Shown: positions 27,106 through 35,624 of the stretch, piece by piece
Layout: the number at the start of each line of letters is the position of its first letter
How positions within the stretch are numbered: position 1 is the first letter of the stretch
Assembly: GCA_002841495.1 (NCBI GenBank)
Contig: PGZV01000013.1
Location: forward strand, 1 to 44,422
Reading direction: 5' to 3'
Origin: Firmicutes bacterium HGW-Firmicutes-2
GTDB taxonomy: Bacteria; Bacillota; Clostridia; Lachnospirales; Vallitaleaceae
Length of the DNA stretch: 44,422 bases
The notes under the pieces: generated by a model
Seen by the model: only the letters and a program-made list of their open reading frames with translations
The model's database searches: none
What the model was told of the DNA's origin: nothing
Made by a program: the position numbers and the translations under genes

Positions 27106-28532
27106 ATAATCCTAAACCCATCTACAAGTACACAATGGCGTTTTCTAGTATAATCTTTAGCTGTTGTAATGCCTTCACCTGTTGGGCCGGCAATCGTAAA
27201 ACTAACAACCGATTCGCTATCAACACCAATTCCGGCTAAGGAGGGTGCATTCTTCACGAAAATTGTTGTATTAATAGCTTTTGCATAATACGTTATATTG
27301 TCGATGTTTTGAGAATGACAAATAGCGGTATGACGATTACCATGTTCTGCTAAGATAGCATAATCAACTCCCTGTCGAAAACTGTCAACACGTACAATTG
27401 GCAAAATCGGCATTAATAGTTCAAGTTGAACAAACGGATGTTCAAAACTTGTTTCACAAATAATACATTTTGGTTTTTGAGTATAAGGTATGTTTAATGC
27501 ATCTAAGTACTTATTTGGGTCTTGTCCAACCCATTCTTTCTTCACGTGAAATCCATCTTGATCTTCAATAGTAATTAACGCTTTAAGTGCATCAATTGTT
27601 TTTCCTTCTGCTAAATATGCACCCTCATGAATCATTGTCTCAATTAATTCATTTGCTACTTTATCAACTACAAATACCTCTTTTTCTAAAATACATACAG
27701 TATTGTTATCAAAAGAATGCCCGGTAATTATATCAGCAGCAGCTTTCTTAATATTTGCTGTTTCATCAACAACAACTGGTGGATTTCCCGCTCCTGCTCC
27801 GATAGCTTTTTTGCCTGAACTCAATAGTGCCTTTACCAAACCTGGGCCACCTGTTCCAACTAGCATATTAACTTTTGGGCATCTCGCCATAACATTTAAT
27901 GATTCCATCGTTGGATTTTTTACCATTGTGATGAGATTTTTGGGGCCACCTAAGTTGACAATCAGTTTGTTGATTTGTGAAACTGTATACGCACATACTT
28001 CTTTCGAACTTGGATGCACATTAAATACAACAGTATTCCCCGCAGCTAACATTCCAATGGTATTACTTATGACTGTTTCAGATGGATTGGTCACTGGAGT
28101 CGTTGCGCCTATTACACCAAATGGTGCCTCTTCAATAATTGCAAGTCCCGTGTCACCACTTTGCGCTTTTGTTTCTAGAAGTTCAGTACCAGGTGTTCTA
28201 GCCGCTAATTCATGTTTTTTAATCTTGTCTTCATAATTACCTAATCCCGTTTCTTCGACCACTCTTTTTGCTAGGTCATATTTTTCCTTTAGTGTCCATT
28301 TTTTAATACTTTCAATAAAGCGTTGACGGTCTTTAATCGTATATTGGCTAAATTGTTGTTTTGCCTTTTCTGCAGCATCAATAGCATCTTCCATCTTCTC
28401 GAAAATGCCATCTTTATAATCTGTCAAAGATATACATTCAGATTCATCTAAAATGCTTGAATCTTCTTTTTGTATTGTTTGATTAACAATTTTGCTCACA
28501 AGTTGCTGTAACTCTATTTCGCTAATTTGCAT
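27102..28532 (-). CDS. CoA-acylating aldehyde dehydrogenase (PduP/EutE type)
   Basis: This is a 476-residue enzyme that oxidises an aldehyde to acyl-CoA with NAD+ and CoA. The first 20 residues (QISEIELQQLVSKIVNQT) form an amphipathic helix, then a loose linker, which matches an encapsulation peptide. The catalytic Cys is residue 280 in FDNNTVCILEKEVFVV. Other family markers are APFGVIGATTPVTNPSET and VGTGGPGLVKALLSSGKKA. GGGAGGTG precedes the ATG at 28532. It is the core enzyme of the compartment: the aldehyde released by the aldolase encoded just upstream is the expected substrate, giving acetyl-CoA if that aldehyde is acetaldehyde. Confidence 0.94.
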   Translation of the reverse strand: MQISEIELQQLVSKIVNQTIQKEDSSILDESECISLTDYKDGIFEKMEDAIDAAEKAKQQFSQYTIKDRQRFIESIKKWTLKEKYDLAKRVVEETGLGNYEDKIKKHELAARTPGTELLETKAQSGDTGLAIIEEAPFGVIGATTPVTNPSETVISNTIGMLAAGNTVVFNVHPSSKEVCAYTVSQINKLIVNLGGPKNLITMVKNPTMESLNVMARCPKVNMLVGTGGPGLVKALLSSGKKAIGAGAGNPPVVVDETANIKKAAADIITGHSFDNNTVCILEKEVFVVDKVANELIETMIHEGAYLAEGKTIDALKALITIEDQDGFHVKKEWVGQDPNKYLDALNIPYTQKPKCIICETSFEHPFVQLELLMPILPIVRVDSFRQGVDYAILAEHGNRHTAICHSQNIDNITYYAKAINTTIFVKNAPSLAGIGVDSESVVSFTIAGPTGEGITTAKDYTRKRHCVLVDGFRII

Positions 28533-28536
28533 CTTT

Positions 28537-29316
28537 TCACCTCCCTTTGATCTGTTTCATAACTTCTTTTGTAATCGCTTCTATTAATTCAACTTCACAA
28601 TATTCTTTACCCTTATTTTTTGTATCTTCTTTATATAACGGTTTGCATGATGGAATACCCCCGGATTCAACTCCGATTTTCTTACGTATGTCTAATAAGG
28701 CATCAATTTCAGTACAGTTAAATTCCCTAGGATCACCAATCTGCTTAACATATAACAATATTTTCCCATAATGTTCTACTGATTCCATTCTAAAAAAAGC
28801 TTCTCTAAGATCACGACCCCATGTTAATAAACCATGATTCGCCAATAATACTGCATTATAGTCCTTTACGTAAGGCTTAATCGATTCCGGTACTTCATCG
28901 GTTCCAGGCATTGCAAAATCCGAAACTGGTACAATACCCAAATTAACAACTGCTTCAGCAAGAATAGGTGTCTCCATTGGTACCCTAGCAACAGCAAACG
29001 CTGTCGCTATTGGTGGATGTGCATGAACAACTGCTTGAATAATTGGGTTTGTTTTGTAAACCTGAATGTGCATTTTCACTTCAGATGACGGCTTTCCTTT
29101 TGCGCTTAATATCTCTCCATCTAAAGTCATTTTCACAATATCATCTGGCTTCATGCCACCTTTTGAAACAGCAGTAGGTGTTACAAGAATTGTGTTTTCA
29201 TCTAGTTTAACAGATATATTTCCATCATTAGCTGCAACAAAACCCTTGTCATATAATTTTTGTCCTACATCACAAATATCATTGCGAATTTTGATTTCAT
29301 TCATATAAATACTCAT
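28537..29316 (-). CDS. Class II sugar-phosphate aldolase with C-terminal targeting helix
   Basis: This is a zinc aldolase of 259 residues from the fuculose/rhamnulose-1-phosphate aldolase family. Family markers are GNISVKLDENTILVTP, GKPSSEVKMH with the catalytic Glu, AVVHAHPP with two zinc His ligands, and LLANHGLLTWG with the third. After the domain comes a linker (KEDTKNKGKEY) and an amphipathic helix (VELIEAITKEVMKQIKGR) that strongly resembles a BMC encapsulation peptide. With the kinase and isomerase upstream, the likely substrate is 5-deoxyribulose-1-phosphate or 5-methylthioribulose-1-phosphate, giving DHAP and a two-carbon aldehyde, as in the DrdA and R. rubrum shunt aldolases. Fuculose-1-phosphate remains possible. 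Confidence 0.9.
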   Translation of the reverse strand: MSIYMNEIKIRNDICDVGQKLYDKGFVAANDGNISVKLDENTILVTPTAVSKGGMKPDDIVKMTLDGEILSAKGKPSSEVKMHIQVYKTNPIIQAVVHAHPPIATAFAVARVPMETPILAEAVVNLGIVPVSDFAMPGTDEVPESIKPYVKDYNAVLLANHGLLTWGRDLREAFFRMESVEHYGKILLYVKQIGDPREFNCTEIDALLDIRKKIGVESGGIPSCKPLYKEDTKNKGKEYCEVELIEAITKEVMKQIKGR

Positions 29317-29325
29317 AGGTATCTC

Positions 29326-30381
29326 CTATTCAAACAATTTTTTCAGGCTCTCTTTGTAAGGTGGACGAATAATACCTTTCTCTGTTATAATTGCTGTGAT
29401 GTACTTAGCATCCGTTACATCAAAAGCAGGGTTATAGGCTTTGACTTCTTTTGGAGCGGTTCTTAGGCCAAATCCGTTGCCAATTTCTTCTTCATCACGA
29501 AGTTCAATTTCTATATCGTTACCTGTTTTCGTATTCATGTCAATGGTAGACGTCGGTCCAAGAATATACATTGGAATTCCATATTCTTTGGCGAGGATTG
29601 CAACTCCAGATGTACCGATTTTATTGGCTGTGTCTCCATTGGCTGCAATACGATCACAACCAACTAGTACTGCATCTATTTTTCCTTCTTTCATCACAAG
29701 TGATGCCATGTTATCACATATAATCGTTACATCTATACCAGCTTTATTCAGTTCATATGCTGTAAGTCTAGATCCTTGAAGTAATGGTCTTGTCTCGTCA
29801 GCATATACTTTAAAGTCATAGTCTTTCTCATGACCCAAGTACATTGGAGCTAAAGCTGTTCCTATCCCTGATGTAGCAATACCCCCTGCGTTACAGTGTG
29901 TCAATAGCCCCATTTTAGGTTTTAGTAATTCTAAACCATATTCTCCAATAGCTTTACCCATTGCTTGGTCTTCAGCAAATATTTTTTCACTTTCATCCAA
30001 TAATGCTTGTTTCATTTCTATGACATTCAGGCTGTTATTTTCTTCTTCTTCAAAACGGTTTTGCATACGATCAAGTGCCCAAAACAAGTTTACCGCTGTC
30101 GGTCTGCTCGTTGCTAAATAGTCTTTTGTCTCGTAAAATTCTTTTTTGAACTCACTCAAACTATCCGTATCCATTTTATTCATACATACATACAAACCAT
30201 ATGCCGCAGCGACTCCAATTGCCGGTGCTCCGCGTACACGTAACATTTTTATTGCTTCAAATATTTTTTCGCGTTCATCTAAATACAAGAATACTTCTTT
30301 GTTTGGTAATAATGTTTGGTCAATAAGTTCTAACTTTGTCTTCTCTTCATTTAATTTTGCAGGAATAACTGTTTTAATCAT
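29326..30381 (-). CDS. mtnA: MtnA-like aldose-1-phosphate isomerase
   Basis: This 351-residue member of the methylthioribose-1-phosphate isomerase family converts a ribose-1-phosphate derivative to the matching ribulose-1-phosphate. The family catalytic pair is present: Cys163 in LTHCNAGGIATSG and Asp243 in VGCDRIAANGDTANKIG. Other markers are VRGAPAIGVAAAYGL and DETRPLLQGSRLTAYEL. AGGAGATGGTGAA precedes the ATG. It lies between the kinase and the aldolase. MtnA homologues act on methylthioribose-1-phosphate, and DrdI homologues on 5-deoxyribose-1-phosphate; the sequence alone does not separate them. The other genes of methionine salvage (mtnB, mtnC/W/X, mtnD) are absent here. Confidence 0.92.
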   Translation of the reverse strand: MIKTVIPAKLNEEKTKLELIDQTLLPNKEVFLYLDEREKIFEAIKMLRVRGAPAIGVAAAYGLYVCMNKMDTDSLSEFKKEFYETKDYLATSRPTAVNLFWALDRMQNRFEEEENNSLNVIEMKQALLDESEKIFAEDQAMGKAIGEYGLELLKPKMGLLTHCNAGGIATSGIGTALAPMYLGHEKDYDFKVYADETRPLLQGSRLTAYELNKAGIDVTIICDNMASLVMKEGKIDAVLVGCDRIAANGDTANKIGTSGVAILAKEYGIPMYILGPTSTIDMNTKTGNDIEIELRDEEEIGNGFGLRTAPKEVKAYNPAFDVTDAKYITAIITEKGIIRPPYKESLKKLFE

Positions 30382-30392
30382 TTCACCATCTC

Positions 30393-31598
30393 CTATAAGT
30401 ATTTTTCTATTAGTCGTATATATTCTTCACCATTGACTATTTCTGTTCTATTTTTTATAAGAATTTTAGCTAAATGCAAATTCTCTTTTTTAGCTTTAAT
30501 TCGTTTTTCATTATCCGTAATTCCATCTAAGTCTTTGACATGTGCAAATCCAACCGTTCGACGCACCATTTCACATCCAGCCACGCCAGCTGCATTTACC
30601 AATACATCATTAATATAGTACTCTTTAAATCCTTTTGACTTGGCCATTTTGTCTGTTACAGCATCATCCCAAAGATTTAAAAATTTTGCTTTAAACATAT
30701 CTACAACATCTCTTATAGAATCTAATAAAAACTTCTCATGCTTTGAACGCAGTTCACCCTTATCCAATGAAGCTTTTGTCGAGATATAGTTCATAATTAG
30801 ATTCGCAATCAATGCACCTACGTCATACGCCATAGGACCATAAAAAGCAAACTCTGGATCAATAACTTTTGTGGAGTCTTGATTAACAAAAATACTACCT
30901 GTATGTAAGTCTCCATGAAGAAGTGCTTGCGCATTATTCATAAAATCATACTTTAGTTTTGCGACTTCTATAGCTAACTCTTCATCATCAACGATTTCTT
31001 CTTTGTGGAATCCCTGAAGCGCTTCTTCTATGTTATTACGCGCTCCAATATGAAAAGGCTCAGTATACACAAGATCTTCAGTAATTTCACATAATTGAGG
31101 GTTGATAAAAGACTTGACGTTTTCTTTTTTCTCTTTATGTTCCATTACAACATCCGATGTAAGTAACAATGTCTTTACTAAAAAGTCACTAATTTGTTCT
31201 GCAAAATTGGGATACTGATTAAATTCAAGTAAACCATAACGCATGATAATATAATTATCTAAATCTTCCATTGCCATACAATACATATCCGTGTCATAAA
31301 AATATACTTTTGGAACCAATCCACCAGTAAGTTCATACTCTATGTTAAGAATATGTGTTTCTATTTCACCTCGTCGAATATCAAGTGGCCAATTTTCACC
31401 AGCTGCTCTAACATATGGTAATGCTTGTTTTACAATAATACTCTTTTCATTTTTTGTATCTTTTACTCTAAAGACCAGATTTAAGTTACCATCACCGATT
31501 TCATTACACACATACACCGCATCTTCATCAAAGAAGCTTATTTTACTTTTCACATATTCAACCACTGTATTCTCGTTTAGTTCTACATATTTATTCAT
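30393..31598 (-). CDS. mtnK: Methylthioribose-kinase-like sugar kinase
   Basis: This is a 401-residue kinase of the aminoglycoside-phosphotransferase fold. It has the MtnK markers EIGDGNLNLVFRV (ATP loop), IIVKQALPYVR (Lys), LHGDLHTGSIFV (catalytic loop) and IDPEFAFYGPMAYDVG (metal-binding Asp). It phosphorylates C1 of methylthioribose; homologues in the DHAP shunt act on 5-deoxyribose. It is the first enzyme gene after the importer, with AGGAGACAGTT before its ATG. There is no targeting helix, which suggests it works in the cytosol, before the shell. No nucleosidase gene is nearby, so a free imported pentose is the likely substrate. Confidence 0.92.
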   Translation of the reverse strand: MNKYVELNENTVVEYVKSKISFFDEDAVYVCNEIGDGNLNLVFRVKDTKNEKSIIVKQALPYVRAAGENWPLDIRRGEIETHILNIEYELTGGLVPKVYFYDTDMYCMAMEDLDNYIIMRYGLLEFNQYPNFAEQISDFLVKTLLLTSDVVMEHKEKKENVKSFINPQLCEITEDLVYTEPFHIGARNNIEEALQGFHKEEIVDDEELAIEVAKLKYDFMNNAQALLHGDLHTGSIFVNQDSTKVIDPEFAFYGPMAYDVGALIANLIMNYISTKASLDKGELRSKHEKFLLDSIRDVVDMFKAKFLNLWDDAVTDKMAKSKGFKEYYINDVLVNAAGVAGCEMVRRTVGFAHVKDLDGITDNEKRIKAKKENLHLAKILIKNRTEIVNGEEYIRLIEKYL

Positions 31599-31616
31599 AA
31601 CTGTCTCCTCTCAAAA

Positions 31617-32618
31617 CTAATCTTTTTTCCTATAATAAGTCAATCCTAAGGCTACGATTAATACAATACCTTTTACTATATCTTGTGAATAATATGGAAA
31701 ATCCATCATTATAAGTCCATTTAATAAAACTCCCATTAATAATGCACCTAATAGTGTTCCAAATGCATTCGCTTTTCCTATTCCTAGAACAGAAAATCCA
31801 ATGAAAGCTGCCGCTACTGCGTCCATCAAATAAGAGCCACCTGCATTAACTTCGCCCGATCCTAACCGTGCACCTAATACCAGCCCCCCAAGTGCTGCAA
31901 TAAATCCTGAAAATATATACGCGAGTAATCGGTATTTTTTTGTCGATATTCCTGATAGCTTTGCTGCCTCTTCATTTCCGCCAACCATATATAAATAACG
32001 TCCATACTTAGTGTAATTAAGAAATATATGTACAATAATAACGACAGTTAGCATTAATATTACAGGAAATGGTATGCCAAATATTTTCCCTTGCCCTATA
32101 AATAAATATGCTGGATGCATCATGCCTGGAGCTATACCCGCATTATCAGGTAATGGCATATAATTGTATATTGCTGTACCATTTTGAAATGTAATTGATA
32201 TGCCCGTTAATAAGAACATCATTGATAATGTTGTTAACATATCTGAAATGCCAACTTTTATAATTAAAAATGCATTTACCATACCAACAATAACCCCTAC
32301 TAATAATGGTATCGTAATTGCCCATACCGGACTCATTTCCCATATAACCATAATTTTTGCTGCAATGACTGATGCAAATCCGGCAACTGCACCCACAGAT
32401 AAATCAAAGCCATCAACAGTCAATGCCATTGTAATAGCTAATGCTATCAGTCCCACAATAGATACTGATCTGAAAATATTTGTTATGTTATTAAAGTTCA
32501 TAAAATTCTCTAATCGAATCGAGAAGAATAAAACCGCTAAAACTATCACTAAAATCGTTCCATACTTATAAAAAAATTGAAATAAATCTATTTTTTGTTT
32601 AGACTCGTTTTTGGACAT
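31617..32618 (-). CDS. Ribose-type ABC transporter permease
   Basis: This is a membrane permease of 333 residues in the RbsC/AraH family, with about nine hydrophobic helices, the motif TVDGFDLSVGAVAGFASV near residue 65, and a C-terminal KGIVLIVALGLTYYRKKD. The start at 32618 follows GGAGGTGGTCAAA and overlaps the end of the ATPase gene by 20 nt. It is part of the importer that opens the BMC operon, so its cargo is probably the compartment's pentose substrate. Confidence 0.92.
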   Translation of the reverse strand: MSKNESKQKIDLFQFFYKYGTILVIVLAVLFFSIRLENFMNFNNITNIFRSVSIVGLIALAITMALTVDGFDLSVGAVAGFASVIAAKIMVIWEMSPVWAITIPLLVGVIVGMVNAFLIIKVGISDMLTTLSMMFLLTGISITFQNGTAIYNYMPLPDNAGIAPGMMHPAYLFIGQGKIFGIPFPVILMLTVVIIVHIFLNYTKYGRYLYMVGGNEEAAKLSGISTKKYRLLAYIFSGFIAALGGLVLGARLGSGEVNAGGSYLMDAVAAAFIGFSVLGIGKANAFGTLLGALLMGVLLNGLIMMDFPYYSQDIVKGIVLIVALGLTYYRKKD

Positions 32619-34113
32619 TTTGACCACCTCCGGTAGAATATAACAATAATTCTTCTTCATCTGTGTCTTTTGTAATGAGTTCTTTGGCAATCGTACCGTT
32701 ATACATGACATATGTACGGTCGGTCAGTCCCAAAATTTCCGAAAACTCACATGTAGCATAAATAACACTCTTGCCTTCTTTAACAAGCTCTCCTATAAGA
32801 CTATATATTTCCGCTTTACTGCCAACATCAACACCTTTAGTCGGTTCGTCAAAAATGTAGATTTGCGCATCCGATAGTAGCCATTTTCCAATAGCAACTT
32901 TTTGTTGATTCCCACCACTAAGATTTGCTACAATTTGTTTTTCATTTGGTGTTTTAATACCAATCTTTTGAATGTTTTCTTTTGAAATGTTTTTCATTTT
33001 TACCCTATCCATAAAAGAATAATTACAATATTTATTAAGTGTTGGTAAGGTTAAATTTGCCTCAATTGATTCATGTACCAAAATACCTTCTTTTCTTCTT
33101 TCCTCTGGTACAAGTGCAAATCCGTTTATTACAGCATGAGCTGGATTCTTATTATTGACTTCTTTACCATTTAATATTATTTTTCCTTGCGCTATAGTGC
33201 CTTCACCAAAAATTAATTTACATAATTCTGTTTTTCCTCCACCAACTAGACCTGCTAATCCTATAATTTCACCTTTATGTAATCTTAAATTAACATGATG
33301 GATGCCACCTGTTCCCGAAAAATCATCAACCTTAAGGACTTCTTCTCCAATATCTCCTATATGCTTTGGGAATGTGTTTTCAAGCTTACGCCCCAGCATT
33401 TTTTCAACTATTTTATCAATGGTCATATCTTCCACGTTATAGGTTCCAATAAACTGACCATCTCTTAATACAGTAATTTTTTCACTTATCTGGAATACTT
33501 CATCTAGTCTATGGCTTATAAAAATAATGCTCATTCCATCTTCTTTTAATTTTTTTACTATTTTAAATAACTTTCTTGTTTCTTCAATACTTAAAGGTGC
33601 TGTTGGTTCATCTAAAATTAAAAACTTCGCCTTTTGATAAACTGCCCGCCCAATAAGTACCATTTGTTTTTGAGATAATGATAAATCACTTACCAGTCTA
33701 TTCACATCAATATCAAGGCCTAATGCTTCTAACTCTCTTCTTGCTTCCTTTTTCACTTTTTTCCAGCTAATCATTATTTTTTGCTTTGGGCTAATGATTT
33801 CGTCCATCATAATATTCTCAGCCACTGTCAAATGAGGCACCAATGCTGTATCAACTTCTTGGTATACAATGACAATACCATGCGCTTTTGCATCCACAGG
33901 ACTGAGAATCGTCTTTTCTTCATTATCTATTAGAATTTCTCCCTCATACCCTTGATAGGCTCCTGCAAGAATTTTCATCAATGTACTTTTACCTGCTCCA
34001 TTAGCACCTATTAACGCATGAATTTCCTGATTCCCTACTGAAAAATCCACTTGATCAAGAGCTTTAACTCCTGGAAATGATTTCGTTATTCCTTTCATCT
34101 CTAATCGAATCAT
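32599..34113 (-). CDS. Ribose-type ABC transporter ATP-binding protein
   Basis: This is a duplicated sugar-transport ATPase of 504 residues. The first half has Walker A GANGAGKST, signature LSLSQKQMVLIGRAV and Walker B FLILDEPTAPL. The second has a variant Walker A (GLVGGGKTEL), signature LSGGNQQKVAIGKW and Walker B IYIFDEPTKGVD. The start at 34113 (MIRLEMKGIT) has GAGG 8 nt upstream. It belongs to the RbsA/MglA family and drives uptake with the permease encoded downstream. Confidence 0.93.
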   Translation of the reverse strand: MIRLEMKGITKSFPGVKALDQVDFSVGNQEIHALIGANGAGKSTLMKILAGAYQGYEGEILIDNEEKTILSPVDAKAHGIVIVYQEVDTALVPHLTVAENIMMDEIISPKQKIMISWKKVKKEARRELEALGLDIDVNRLVSDLSLSQKQMVLIGRAVYQKAKFLILDEPTAPLSIEETRKLFKIVKKLKEDGMSIIFISHRLDEVFQISEKITVLRDGQFIGTYNVEDMTIDKIVEKMLGRKLENTFPKHIGDIGEEVLKVDDFSGTGGIHHVNLRLHKGEIIGLAGLVGGGKTELCKLIFGEGTIAQGKIILNGKEVNNKNPAHAVINGFALVPEERRKEGILVHESIEANLTLPTLNKYCNYSFMDRVKMKNISKENIQKIGIKTPNEKQIVANLSGGNQQKVAIGKWLLSDAQIYIFDEPTKGVDVGSKAEIYSLIGELVKEGKSVIYATCEFSEILGLTDRTYVMYNGTIAKELITKDTDEEELLLYSTGGGQNVQKRV

Positions 34114-34153
34114 ATTAATAACCTCGCTCACTGCAACATGGTCGCTTTCATTA

Positions 34154-34185
34154 GCAAACCGATTGATGAACGTCAATCGGTTTGC
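34154..34185 (-). repeat. Stem-loop between binding-protein and ATPase genes
   Basis: A 12-bp perfect stem (GCAAACCGATTG with CAATCGGTTTGC) lies in the 81-nt gap after the binding-protein gene. It has no T tract, so it is probably an mRNA-stabilising or partial attenuation hairpin that raises the amount of binding protein relative to the downstream genes. Confidence 0.7.
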
Positions 34186-34194
34186 AGTTACACT

Positions 34195-35343
34195 CTATTG
34201 CGCTTGTTCTAAAGCAAGCATCCAATCTTCTATAAAATCTGTTGTAGATCCCCATCCCTCATAAAACTCAGCTAAGTCTGCCATTGTTACGCGTCGTTCA
34301 TCCTTTGAAGGCAAATCGTCAACATGTATAAGAACTGGTTTAAGCGAATAGTAGCGTGGAATTTTCTCACCTGCTAATGCCTTAAGGGCTAATCTAATTT
34401 GCACTTGACCTACAACTGTTGGATCTACAGCAGCAGAAGCTCTCCAAATTTCTGGATGATCTTGCATCATAGCTAAGTCTTGATCCGATATATCCACTGA
34501 ATATAATGGAATCGTTCTATTTGAAGCTTCTTGTTCTGCTACTAAAGCATTATAAAAACCTTTTGCATATTCGTCCCATACAGCATAAACAGCATCAATA
34601 TCATTTCCGGTTGTTAACAATGTCTCTAAAGCTGTTTGTGCTTTTGGCATTGGATTGTCCGTTCCTAAGTCTATTGTGTTAATAACATTCAGTCCTGTAT
34701 ATGTAGGTAAAATTCCGCCTTCCCAAATACGGTGGCGTTTATCTGTCGGTGGGACGTTAGCCACTCTGTTATATACGACATTTCCTTTCCCATCTAACTC
34801 TTGTACTAAAGCCATTTGTGATAATAGCCCCATCATTAGGTCATACTGATCAAGAGAAACAAGTTTTCCTTTGTGAATTTCTTCTGGAATATCAAAGTCA
34901 TTATCAAAAACAATAACTGGTATCCCTGCTTCTAATGCTTTTTGAACAGCTCCAGTTAATGCATCAGCTTTTCCATGGGATAATAGAATCGCATCCATTT
35001 TATTCGTTACTGCATTATCAATTCCTTCTGCCATTTTTGCTAAGTCATTGTTAGCATCAATAACACTTAGCTCAATTCCGTATCTTGCCGCCTCATTTTT
35101 CACACCATTAATATGTGTAATCATGTGTGTTCCGGTTCCCCACTCTTTAATTAGAGCCATTTTTAATACTTTCCCCTCAATAGCTGAAGGGATTTCACCA
35201 TTAGCCACTTCTCCTGTCTGTTCTTCACCTACCACTGGCGTTGATTCCGGAGTATTATTAGAAACCTCCTCAGCTTTTTCTTGGCACGCCACTAAACTAA
35301 AACTCATGATTAGTGTTAGTAAAACCGCAATCCCTTTTTTCAT
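34195..35343 (-). CDS. Pentose-type substrate-binding lipoprotein
   Basis: This is a 382-residue receptor of the RbsB (periplasmic-binding-protein I) family. The signal peptide ends at SFSLVACQE, giving a lipoprotein. Family phrases are HINGVKNEAARYGIELSVID, AILLSHGKADALTGAVQKAL, IPVIVFDNDFD and DAVYAVWDEYAKGFYNALV. It is the first gene of the BMC operon, behind a strong promoter and followed by a stem-loop, as expected for an abundant receptor. By position its ligand should be the sugar that the microcompartment degrades, such as 5-deoxyribose or methylthioribose; this is inference. Confidence 0.9.
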   Translation of the reverse strand: MKKGIAVLLTLIMSFSLVACQEKAEEVSNNTPESTPVVGEEQTGEVANGEIPSAIEGKVLKMALIKEWGTGTHMITHINGVKNEAARYGIELSVIDANNDLAKMAEGIDNAVTNKMDAILLSHGKADALTGAVQKALEAGIPVIVFDNDFDIPEEIHKGKLVSLDQYDLMMGLLSQMALVQELDGKGNVVYNRVANVPPTDKRHRIWEGGILPTYTGLNVINTIDLGTDNPMPKAQTALETLLTTGNDIDAVYAVWDEYAKGFYNALVAEQEASNRTIPLYSVDISDQDLAMMQDHPEIWRASAAVDPTVVGQVQIRLALKALAGEKIPRYYSLKPVLIHVDDLPSKDERRVTMADLAEFYEGWGSTTDFIEDWMLALEQAQ

Positions 35344-35429
35344 TTCACTTTCTCCTTTTCTGATTTTCAGATTTTAAAAGTTAAACATATTGCACAAATC
35401 CTTCTGAATATTTTTTTGGATTTGATTAC

Positions 35430-35458
35430 ATATTACATCATTTTTCATATTTCGTCAA
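35430..35458 (-). promoter_or_regulatory. Sigma-A-type promoter of the BMC operon
   Basis: On the minus strand TTGACG (35453-35458) is followed after exactly 17 nt by TAATAT (35430-35435). Transcription would start near 35423, leaving an 80-nt leader. The spacer contains ATATGAAAAAT, which resembles motifs at the deoR promoter. Confidence 0.75.
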
Positions 35459-35567
35459 TACTTTTCACATATAAACATTTTTTAATATTTTTTTTCATTT
35501 TTATGTGCTATTTTCACTATTATAATGCTAAAATATATTTTTTTTATACTAATTGCTATTTATAATG

Positions 35568-35606
35568 AAAAAAGGTGATTTCGAATATGACGAAATCACC
35601 TTTTTT
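35568..35606 (-). terminator. Terminator of the DeoR-family regulator gene
   Basis: A 16-bp stem (AAAAAAGGTGATTTCG with its complement) has a 7-nt loop. It lies just after the regulator gene on the minus strand and insulates it from the BMC operon. Confidence 0.88.
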
Positions 35607-35624
35607 TATACTTTTTTATATTTT

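Noticed and set aside
27703-28236. Long plus-strand frame opposite the aldehyde dehydrogenase
   Set aside because: It is an antisense shadow of a gene with a clear catalytic Cys and conserved motifs.
29326-31598. Standard methionine salvage pathway
   Set aside because: MtnK and MtnA are present, but mtnB, mtnC/W/X, mtnD and a nucleosidase are not. The next genes encode an aldolase and BMC parts, so the DHAP-forming route fits better.
19267-35343. Propanediol or fucose/rhamnose microcompartment (PDU, GRM5 or PVM type)
   Set aside because: There is no diol dehydratase or glycyl radical enzyme and no fucose or rhamnose isomerase and kinase; the MtnK and MtnA pair is specific evidence for another substrate.
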